Shown here: one piece after another, positions 45,335 through 52,544 of the stretch
How positions within the stretch are numbered: position 1 is the first letter of the stretch
Layout of the letters: each line of letters opens with the position of its first letter
Source of the DNA: Rhodococcus sp. H36-A4
Lineage (GTDB): Bacteria; Actinomycetota; Actinomycetes; Mycobacteriales; Mycobacteriaceae
Direction of reading: 5' to 3'
Length of the DNA: 64,000 nucleotides
NCBI RefSeq assembly: GCF_027158005.1
Contig: NZ_JAPVLQ010000002.1
Coordinates: 310,001-374,000, forward strand
The notes under the pieces: generated by a model
What the model saw: only the letters and a program-made list of their open reading frames with translations
The model's database searches: none
Told to the model about the DNA's origin: nothing
Translations under genes and position numbers: made by a program

Positions 45335-45957
45335 GGTCGGGTCACGATCATGCGGACTGCGGTGGGGTCGAATCCGTTGCACGGGTTGTTGATTTGCGGG
45401 CAGTTCGATACGAGTACCAGGGTGTCGATCTCGGCTCGCAACGTCAGCGACTTACCTGGCGCCGATAGTCCGTCGACGATTCCGAGTGTTCCATCGGCGT
45501 CGACGGGCACATTCATGAAGAAGTTGATGTTGGACACCAGATCCCGCTTGCCGAGGCCCCACTTGGATCCTTCGGCCAGGAAGTTCTCGACGCAAGCGTG
45601 TTGATGCTGCGTGTGATGCCCGTACCGCAGCGTGTTCGATTCCTGTGAGCAGGCACCGCCCACCGTGTCGTGATTGCCGACTTCGTCGGCGACGATCGTC
45701 ATCAACGCTGTCGAATCATCGCTGCGCAGCACGCTGCCAGTGGTAAGAAAGAGATTCTGCTGCGCGACCACGGTTGCGGCCGCGCTATAGCGGATGGTGT
45801 GATCGTGGGCCGCGTAGACCAGTGTGTCGACGGCTTGGTTGCCGTACAGATCGACGATGGTCAGCAGGTCTCCGGCCTTCACGACGGCGGACCATGGGCC
45901 GAAGGCTTCGGCGATCTGGTCCAGCACGATCGTGCCGGATTCGAGAGTGAGTGTCAT
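45331..45957 (-). CDS. DUF1989 urea-carboxylase-associated protein (carboxyguanidine deiminase subunit type)
   Basis: The 208-residue protein overlaps both neighbours by 4 bases. It shows DUF1989 motifs [46 protein letters not shown] and [16 protein letters not shown]1989 pairs next to urea/guanidine carboxylases were shown in Pseudomonas to form the carboxyguanidine deiminase CgdAB. Which subunit letter applies here I cannot assign. The conserved Cys and His residues are likely metal ligands. Inferred reaction: carboxyguanidine to allophanate plus ammonia. Confidence 0.85.
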   Translation of the reverse strand: MTLTLESGTIVLDQIAEAFGPWSAVVKAGDLLTIVDLYGNQAVDTLVYAAHDHTIRYSAAATVVAQQNLFLTTGSVLRSDDSTALMTIVADEVGNHDTVGGACSQESNTLRYGHHTQHQHACVENFLAEGSKWGLGKRDLVSNINFFMNVPVDADGTLGIVDGLSAPGKSLTLRAEIDTLVLVSNCPQINNPCNGFDPTAVRMIVTRP

Positions 45958-46751
45958 CGTGCACCTTTCGCGTGTTCGGCGTTCCAAGCGTCTTCGGTGT
46001 TGAGAACGGCGCGCAGATACTCAGGGTCGGTGTTGGGTAGGTCGTCGAGGTCTCCCGGTGCCTGCCAAGCGAGAACCTCCAGTGCCGTTGTGTCGAAACT
46101 CGGAGACGGATCGAGCGGGTGCGCGGTGTTGGCCAGCAGCACGATTACCGGCAGGTGAATGAGCAGGTCCACTTCGGTGCCGCATCCCGCATTGCCGGTC
46201 GAGTGCAGGTGTCCGTCGGCTTCGACGCGTACACCGTGGAAGAACGAGATCGACGGTGGTAGGTCGCGTGGTCGGAGGCCGTTCTTGGCAGCTGCCACCG
46301 TGAACAGTTCACGACCGGCAGGCGATGCCCCGTGCAACGATCCGTCACCGTACTTGGTGCGATTGGTGGTCAGAGATGTTGTACCGCAGAGTGCGTCGTG
46401 CCGGGATGAACTGTCGGCGACGATCGTGGCGAGCACTCGTCCCTGATCCGAGAGCAGGGGGTGCCCGATTCCGAGGTATGCGTTCCACGGAACTTTGACG
46501 GTGTCCGCGGCATTCAATCGCTCCCACGGGGCGTCCGCGCGGTACAGCAGCAGGTTGGCGCATGCGGCGCCGTCGACGTCGCGCAGCCGTACTCGGGTAC
46601 CGCGAGCGAGAACTCTGGTGGTGTAACGACCGCCGGGTACCGATTCGGCCCAGGTGAGTTCGGTGACGCCGTCCGGGGCAACCGGGGCGGAGACTTTCGC
46701 TGCCTGGCTCCGAGCATGTTTCCTGGCGGCGAGAGTGGTTGCGGTGCTCAT
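45954..46751 (-). CDS. DUF1989 urea-carboxylase-associated protein, second subunit
   Basis: The 265-residue paralogue carries DUF1989 features GTRVRLRDVDGAACANLLLYRA, NAYLGIGHPLLSDQGRVLATIV, HDALCGTTSL, SISFFHGVRVEADG and a longer C-terminus with DTTALEVLAWQAP. It pairs with the gene overlapping its 3' end. In characterised systems both subunits are needed for carboxyguanidine deimination. It lies 4 bases after the permease gene, so it is part of the same transcript. Confidence 0.85.
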   Translation of the reverse strand: MSTATTLAARKHARSQAAKVSAPVAPDGVTELTWAESVPGGRYTTRVLARGTRVRLRDVDGAACANLLLYRADAPWERLNAADTVKVPWNAYLGIGHPLLSDQGRVLATIVADSSSRHDALCGTTSLTTNRTKYGDGSLHGASPAGRELFTVAAAKNGLRPRDLPPSISFFHGVRVEADGHLHSTGNAGCGTEVDLLIHLPVIVLLANTAHPLDPSPSFDTTALEVLAWQAPGDLDDLPNTDPEYLRAVLNTEDAWNAEHAKGAR

Positions 46752-46755
46752 GTCT

Positions 46756-48306
46756 TCAGGCTCCGATCGTGACTGGCTTGGGGTGTGTTCTGCCGCGCGG
46801 AAGGCAGGCGATTCCGGCCAGCACTACCGCGATCACCGTGAGTGGTGCCGCCCACTGCAGGAGCGGGAATTCGCCGGTGGGGTTGAAGATCTCGGCGCGT
46901 GGCCAGGAAAGATTGATCACCATCAGCCCGCCGTAGAGTACGGCGGCGATATTCACCGGGATGCCGAACTTACCGAGGGTGAAGAGCTTCTCCTCTGCCG
47001 AGATGGGCGTTGCTTGCCGACCGACGTGCGGCCATCCTTTGAGGCGTTGAACCAGCAGTGGCACGGTCACCATCAAGTAGGCCAGGTAGATCAGGACGAT
47101 GCAGACGCTCGACAAGGTGGTGAAGATCGCTGAGTTCCCTACGTTGACGGCAAGGATTGCCACACAGGCGAATCCGATCAGGACCGAGGGTGCGATCGGG
47201 GTGCCGGTGCGGGAGTTCACTTTCGACAGAATGGTCGACGCGGGTAGGCGGCCGTCGCGAGCCATCGAGAACATCAGCCGCGATGCCGCTGTCTGGATCG
47301 CGAGGGTGCAGATGAAGACGGCGATGGCCACGTCGATCAGCAGTACCGTGCCCCACGGGGAGCTGAGGATGGAGTCGATGACGTACGGAAGTCCCTGCGT
47401 CGCAAGGTTGCCGTCGGTGAGAGAAGGTGCGGCCATCAATGCACCGACGATCATCAAGCCTCCGCCGAGAGCGGATGCGGAGAGTGCGAGCCGGATCGTG
47501 CGAGGTGCGACGCGTCGTGGATTGTGTGTCTCTTCGGCGAGTTCGCCGGCCGAGCCGAAGCCGACCATGACGTATGCAGCCATGAGCCCGGAGACGATCC
47601 AGGCCCAGATGTATCCGGGATCGGCGCCGGGAGCGCCGGTGTCGAAGACGACCTGAGGTCCGCGCTCGGCGTGCGTGAAGAAGACGAGAACGAGCGCGAT
47701 GACGCCGACGATCTCGCAGGTGACACCGATGCTGTTGATCCGCGACATCCAATTGACGCCGATGCAGTTGATCGTGGTGGTGAGGACCAGAAGTATCGAG
47801 CCGAGAATGACGGCATTGGCGGCGCCGTCGGCCGAGGTCAGTGCGGTGTCTTCCCCGACGAACTGGAATCCGCTCCAGATGCTGGGCAGGACTACTTGCA
47901 GCGCAATTGCGGCGGCCGAGGCCGTGACGATCTGCGCGATGATCATGAACCATCCGGCGAACCATCCGATGATTTCACCGCCCATGCGCCTCGACCATTG
48001 GTAGATGGCACCTGAAATGGGATATCGCGCAGCGAGTTCGGCGAAGTTGAGTGCGACCATGAACTGGCCCAGAAACACCATCGGCCAGGTGAAGAAGAAT
48101 GCCGGGCCGCCGAAACTGAAGCCGAGGCCGAAGAGCTGGAAGATTGTGGTCAGGATCGACACGAACGAGAAACCGGCGGCGAACGACGCGTACTTGCCGA
48201 GGCTGCGATGCAGTTGCTGGTCGTACCCGAGTTCGGCGAGGTCCACGTGGTCGGTGCCGAACGGCGGTGCCTTTTCCCCGGGCGAGGGCAGAGTAGTCGA
48301 GCTCAT
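46756..48306 (-). CDS. APC-family permease of the guanidine/urea operon
   Basis: With ATG 48306 (GGAGAC upstream) the protein has 516 residues and about 12-13 membrane segments. APC-superfamily features include SFVSILTTIFQLFGLGFSFGGP near TM1, FAELAARYPISGAIYQWSRRMG, and FGSAGELAEETHNPRR. It belongs to the amino acid/choline/polyamine group, and such permeases are often encoded with carboxyguanidine deiminase genes. Probable role is uptake of guanidine or a related nitrogen compound. First gene of the five-gene minus-strand operon. Confidence 0.85.
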   Translation of the reverse strand: MSSTTLPSPGEKAPPFGTDHVDLAELGYDQQLHRSLGKYASFAAGFSFVSILTTIFQLFGLGFSFGGPAFFFTWPMVFLGQFMVALNFAELAARYPISGAIYQWSRRMGGEIIGWFAGWFMIIAQIVTASAAAIALQVVLPSIWSGFQFVGEDTALTSADGAANAVILGSILLVLTTTINCIGVNWMSRINSIGVTCEIVGVIALVLVFFTHAERGPQVVFDTGAPGADPGYIWAWIVSGLMAAYVMVGFGSAGELAEETHNPRRVAPRTIRLALSASALGGGLMIVGALMAAPSLTDGNLATQGLPYVIDSILSSPWGTVLLIDVAIAVFICTLAIQTAASRLMFSMARDGRLPASTILSKVNSRTGTPIAPSVLIGFACVAILAVNVGNSAIFTTLSSVCIVLIYLAYLMVTVPLLVQRLKGWPHVGRQATPISAEEKLFTLGKFGIPVNIAAVLYGGLMVINLSWPRAEIFNPTGEFPLLQWAAPLTVIAVVLAGIACLPRGRTHPKPVTIGA

Positions 48307-48424
48307 GTCTTTGTCTCCGTACAAGAGGTGAGAAGGACCGCCCGTCTGCGTCGACAGGTGCGGGAGTGCCGGTGCGGTTTCTGTCAGTTGATAGTTTTCC
48401 GCGCCGTTGTGCCCGGCTGGTGAC

Positions 48425-48450
48425 CGTTGTGAAACGAGTTTGTTTCGTCT
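48425..48450. promoter_or_regulatory. Candidate TetR operator between permease and TetR genes
   Basis: GAAAC-N6-GTTTC at 48431-48446 is an inverted repeat in the 199-base divergent promoter region. TetR proteins bind such palindromes. Only one clear copy is seen, so confidence is limited. I found no guanidine riboswitch in this leader. Confidence 0.4.
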
Positions 48451-48505
48451 ATTTCGATCAGATGACAGGAATCTCACGGGCGCGGATTGCTGACAGGATG
48501 GACCT

Positions 48506-49219
48506 ATGTCCGTTACCGGTGCCGGGAGGCCGAGGCTTGCCACCAAGAAACGTCCGGGTGACACGGCCCGTGAAGAAATACTCGACGCGTCCGCCGAGCT
48601 CTTCACCACCCGTGGGTACACCAACACCTCGACACGCATGATCGCCGACGCTGTTGGACTGCGGCAGGCCTCGCTCTATCACCACTTCTCGAACAAGGAC
48701 GACATCCTCGATTCGCTGCTCAGCGGGACCGTCGACGAGCCACTCGCCGTCGGACAGGGCATTCAGGGTGTGGAGGAGGCGGCGGTAGTGAAGATGTACG
48801 CGATGGCCTGGTTCGATGCCGATCAGCTCAGCCGTTCCCGTTGGAACCTCGGTGCGCTCTATCTGTTGCCCGAGCTTCGGACCGATCGGTTCGGCTCGTT
48901 CAGGGAAAGCCGCTTCACGCTGATGAATCTGTATGCCACCATCGCTGGTGGGGTCGTGCTGGAGCTGGAGTCCGACGTGCCCACCGGCACCGAAGAGCTA
49001 CCGTTTCGACTTGTCGAGACGATAGTGAACGGCCGTGCCGATTCGGAAAACGGTCGAGGCTCGGCGGGTCTGCATCACGCTCCGCTCATTGCAACCGCCG
49101 CGGTCCGCGTTCTCGGATTCCCCGGTGACATCGAGGGCATCCATGACAGGGCGGTACGCGTGGTGGCCGACGTGATCGCAGGCAGTATTTTCGAGAAGAA
49201 GGCAGGGCATGGCCAATAA
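48506..49219 (+). CDS. TetR-family regulator, probably of the guanidine/urea operon
   Basis: The 237-residue protein has a TetR HTH at about residues 20-65 (REEILDASAELFTTRGYTNTSTRMIADAVGLRQASLYHHFSNKDDIL) and a helical ligand domain. It is divergent from the permease-led operon and likely represses it until the nitrogen source is present. Its end overlaps the next gene by 11 bases. Ligand unknown. Confidence 0.9.
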   Translation: MSVTGAGRPRLATKKRPGDTAREEILDASAELFTTRGYTNTSTRMIADAVGLRQASLYHHFSNKDDILDSLLSGTVDEPLAVGQGIQGVEEAAVVKMYAMAWFDADQLSRSRWNLGALYLLPELRTDRFGSFRESRFTLMNLYATIAGGVVLELESDVPTGTEELPFRLVETIVNGRADSENGRGSAGLHHAPLIATAAVRVLGFPGDIEGIHDRAVRVVADVIAGSIFEKKAGHGQ

Positions 49220-50042
49220 GAAGACACGGCCGGAAAAACAGACAGGGCCGAAGGCTGGGGTCTACGACATCGACACCGGCACTTGTGAACTGGTGCGCGA
49301 CACTCTGACCGCGGACGGTTGGATGGTGCATGTCAACGGTGTGCCGAGTTCGCACATCGATATGGACGACCCGTCGCAACTAGATTTCGAGTACATGCGC
49401 TGGATGGCGGGACTTGTTCGCTACCATACATTTTCGAGCTCCAAGCTGCGCACTTTGCATCTCGGTGGTGGCGCCTGCACTCTCGCACGCTATTTCGCTG
49501 CGGAGTATCCCGATGCAAGACAGGTTGTCGTCGAGCTGGACGGCAAGCTGGCCGAGTTGGTACGCGAATGGTTCGACCTCCCCCGCGCGCCGATGCTGCG
49601 TATCAGAGTCGGTGAGGCTCGTGCGGTGACCGAGACGCTGACCGAGGACAGTCGAGATGTGATCGTCCGCGACGTTTTTGCCGGAAGTGCGACGCCGGAA
49701 CCGCTGTCGACTCTGGAATTCACCGAGCATGTGCGACGCGTACTCGCCCCGAGCGGCATCTATGTCGTCAACTGCGGCGACACCCGTGACCTGACGAGAA
49801 CCCGTCGCGAGGCGGCCACTATCGGACAGGTCTTTCCGCACACGGTGATCATCGCGGATCCGGCGATGTTGAAGGGGCGCCGTTACGGGAACGTCGTCAT
49901 CGCCGGTAGCGATGCACCAATCGGTGAGGACCCGGCATTGGCTCGTGAACTGCTCGGCGGAGGAGTGCCTGCGCAGGTATGGCTCGATGAGAGGGTGCGG
50001 AGTTTCAGCGGTGACGCGAAAGTCCTACGGGATGTCGTATGA
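49209..50042 (+). CDS. Spermidine synthase-like methyltransferase-fold protein
   Basis: The 277-residue protein has QLDFEYMRWMAGLV, the nucleotide loop LRTLHLGGGACTLARYFA, and VVELDGKLAELVREWF, as in spermidine synthase-like proteins. The usual catalytic DxD/Asp stretch is altered (VRDVFAGSATPEPL), so aminopropyl transfer is not assured. The start overlaps tetR, so the two are co-translated. Its link to the divergent nitrogen operon is unclear. Confidence 0.8.
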   Translation: MANKKTRPEKQTGPKAGVYDIDTGTCELVRDTLTADGWMVHVNGVPSSHIDMDDPSQLDFEYMRWMAGLVRYHTFSSSKLRTLHLGGGACTLARYFAAEYPDARQVVVELDGKLAELVREWFDLPRAPMLRIRVGEARAVTETLTEDSRDVIVRDVFAGSATPEPLSTLEFTEHVRRVLAPSGIYVVNCGDTRDLTRTRREAATIGQVFPHTVIIADPAMLKGRRYGNVVIAGSDAPIGEDPALARELLGGGVPAQVWLDERVRSFSGDAKVLRDVV

Positions 50043-50108
50043 GCGATCGGTAGGCTGGGGAAGTAGTTCGAAGCTCATACGTTTTTACTGTCGATTTGGG
50101 AGAACCGA

Positions 50109-50405
50109 ATGGCGCTCATCGCCCTGCTCGATCTGAAGTTCAAGCCGGAAGCACTCGACGACGCGAAGGTCGTTCTCACCCGTGTGCTCGCCGAGACGAG
50201 GGCATTCGACGGATGTCTAGGCGTCGACGTTCTCGTCGACGAAGCCGACCCGACGCACTGGATCGCGTACGAGCGCTGGGATTCCGCCGAAGCGGACGCG
50301 AAGTACCGCGATTTCCGCGCCGGTCCAGGCAAGATTGCCGACCTGGCCCCACTTCTTGCCGGCGCCCCGAGTCTGACGAAGTACACGATCGCGGACTCAG
50401 TCTAG
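50109..50405 (+). CDS. Antibiotic biosynthesis monooxygenase-domain protein
   Basis: The 98-residue ABM-fold protein begins MALIALLDLKFKPEALDDAKVVLTRVLAETRAFDGCLGVDVLVDEADPTH and contains WIAYERWDSAEADAKY, the usual ABM dimer pattern (ferredoxin-like fold). Members are quinol monooxygenases or heme-degrading enzymes. It overlaps the end of the opposing GGDEF-EAL gene by 9 bases. Confidence 0.88.
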   Translation: MALIALLDLKFKPEALDDAKVVLTRVLAETRAFDGCLGVDVLVDEADPTHWIAYERWDSAEADAKYRDFRAGPGKIADLAPLLAGAPSLTKYTIADSV

Positions 50406-52319
50406 GTAGTTGCTCGAGTCCGGTGGTTCGACCGATGCCGGTCGGCCGGTGAGATAGCCCTGCACCATGTCGATGCCGAGTTCGACGGCGACGCGCAGTT
50501 CGCCGTCGGTCTCGACACCCTCCATGATCAGCGTCGCGCCGACTTCTCGTGCGAACGCGGTGAGCGACGCCACGGCCGCCCTGCGAGTCGGATCCAGGTC
50601 CACACCGTGGACGAGTGAATAGTCCAGTTTCAGCGTGTCAGGTTTGAGTTCGACGACTTGGCGGAGTCCGGCGAATCCTGCTCCGACATCGTCGACGGAT
50701 ATTTTGACGCCGGCGGCCCTGAGGTCTTCGACGGACCGGGCGACAGCACGGTAGTCGTCGACTCGTTCATGCTCGGTTATTTCCAAATATATTGTGCGCG
50801 TGCCTATGTGCGGTCGCAGGCGGGCCAGCATGTCGGTCGTCCGGATGGTTTCGGCCGAGGCGTTGACCGAGACGAACGCATCGGCGGGAAGGCCCGCCAT
50901 TGCGCGTAGTGCCGTATCGATCGCAGCGAGTTCGAGACGCGGACCGACACCGGCACATGTCGCGTCGCGAAACCAGATGTACGGCGAACCGTGACCGAAC
51001 GGGAAGCGGGAAAGTGCCTCGTACCCCACCACGGCTCGGGTGACGGTGTCGCAGATCGGCTGGAACACGATCGAGGGTCCACCGGAGTCGATGAGCGCGT
51101 CGATTCGATCCCGTATGCCGAGAGGATCCAAGCGAAGGTGGTTGGCCGCCGCAGCCGGATCTGCTTTCTCGCGGTACATCTCGATATCGGCCAGTGCAAT
51201 CAACCGCCGCATGGGTGCGTCCGTGCTGTCTCCGCAGATCAGGCTGTCGCCGGCCGATCCGATACTGGTGGTGAACGGCGGCCCGCTGAACGATTCTTCG
51301 AGTCTCGCGCGGATTCGAGTCTCGGCATCGTCGACCTTGTTGCGGCTGCCGATGTGTACACACACGAACTGGTCGCCGCCCAGCCGTGACACCACCGCAT
51401 CTGCGGACGCAGCGTGTAGCAACCGGCTCGCAACCTCCGTCAACACCGCATCGCCCGAGGGATGCCCGAATCGGGCATTGATGGCCTTGAACCTGTCGAT
51501 GTCGATCACTACTACGCCGATGTAGCGCATCTCGTGTATCGGCGAGGCGTTGAGGGTGTTGAGGTAGCCCACCGCATGGAACAATCCACGACGGTTCCAC
51601 AGCCCGGTCAACGGATCCCTCAAAGCTCCGGCTGCGCGTTCGCGGAGATAGCGAATGTAAGGACGAAGAGCGAACGGCATCACGAACATCGAAGCAACGG
51701 TGACGGCGCGCGAGGAAACCGCCCAGGGGTCGGCCCCGTCGAGTATCGCCATTCCAGCGGTGAGCAACAGCGCTGTGACAGCACACGTGAGATGGATGCC
51801 GAGCACCCTCGACGACGTCCCGATGATGGCGAAGAGAGCGACGATGGCGAACATAGCCGAACTCGACATCGCGAGCAACGGCGAGTTGGGTAGCAGCATC
51901 ACCGCCAGGATCCCGAGGTCGGCCCAGATGATGAACGCTTTGATCAGGATCGGACGAGGCCATGGTCCGAGAAACCAGCGGAGTGCGACGGGGACCGTGC
52001 TCGCACAGGCGAGAGATAAGAAGATTGCTGCGGGAAGGGCCAACTGCCCCGATGGAACCAGCAGGATTCCGGACAGTCCGAACGACAATGTCAGTGAACC
52101 GATGAGGGCCTTGGCCCACCGCTCACTGTTCGGAGGGCGAACCCGGAACGAATAGTCAGTAGCCTTCAGTGCCCGAGGTTCGAGCGCACGAGAGTGCACT
52201 GCATCGGTATTTACTGGGTTGGCGTCCGCTGGGTTGGCGTCCTTTGTGCGTAAAGCCCAGTAGTCAGGGGACTCTTCGTGGAACGCGAGCTTGCCGGTCA
52301 CCGATCGACAGCCTTTCAT
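50397..52319 (-). CDS. Membrane GGDEF-EAL protein with degenerate GGDQF site
   Basis: The 640-residue protein has about five or six membrane segments at 70-220. A GGDEF domain spans about 233-395 (DPLTGLWNRRGLF, DIDRFKAINARFGHPSGD, SRLGGDQF at 312-318) and an EAL domain about 400-635 (YEALSRFPFG, YLEITEHE, VSVDDVGAGFAGL, LKLDYSLVHG). The Glu of GGDEF is Gln here, so cyclase activity may be lost or weak and the domain may serve as a sensor. EAL residues look mostly intact. GTG 52301 is an alternative start. Confidence 0.88.
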   Translation of the reverse strand: MKGCRSVTGKLAFHEESPDYWALRTKDANPADANPVNTDAVHSRALEPRALKATDYSFRVRPPNSERWAKALIGSLTLSFGLSGILLVPSGQLALPAAIFLSLACASTVPVALRWFLGPWPRPILIKAFIIWADLGILAVMLLPNSPLLAMSSSAMFAIVALFAIIGTSSRVLGIHLTCAVTALLLTAGMAILDGADPWAVSSRAVTVASMFVMPFALRPYIRYLRERAAGALRDPLTGLWNRRGLFHAVGYLNTLNASPIHEMRYIGVVVIDIDRFKAINARFGHPSGDAVLTEVASRLLHAASADAVVSRLGGDQFVCVHIGSRNKVDDAETRIRARLEESFSGPPFTTSIGSAGDSLICGDSTDAPMRRLIALADIEMYREKADPAAAANHLRLDPLGIRDRIDALIDSGGPSIVFQPICDTVTRAVVGYEALSRFPFGHGSPYIWFRDATCAGVGPRLELAAIDTALRAMAGLPADAFVSVNASAETIRTTDMLARLRPHIGTRTIYLEITEHERVDDYRAVARSVEDLRAAGVKISVDDVGAGFAGLRQVVELKPDTLKLDYSLVHGVDLDPTRRAAVASLTAFAREVGATLIMEGVETDGELRVAVELGIDMVQGYLTGRPASVEPPDSSNYLD

Positions 52320-52544
52320 GCGGGACCTGCCGGTACTCGAGAACTTTCTTGTCCATGTAACGGCCGATCGTTCGTATTCTCAGGTCCCCGACCCTGCCAA
52401 GGAACGGTACCAGTGAGTGGGCTGCTCGACGGCCGAAACCAAATCCGGCTGCTGGTTACGGCCCGTGAAAGTGAATGCACGACGGGTTTCCCTGGGGCAA
52501 GGCATCGTGAGTGACCGCCGGGATGGTGCATACGAGACGCTGTA

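Noticed and set aside
44396-45604. 402-residue plus-strand frame
   Set aside because: Antisense shadow of the AHS2-AHS1 and DUF1989 genes.
48307-48505. Guanidine riboswitch (ykkC or mini-ykkC type) in front of the permease operon
   Set aside because: I looked for the conserved boxes and ACGR-type loops in the leader and did not find them; a divergent TetR offers a simpler explanation.
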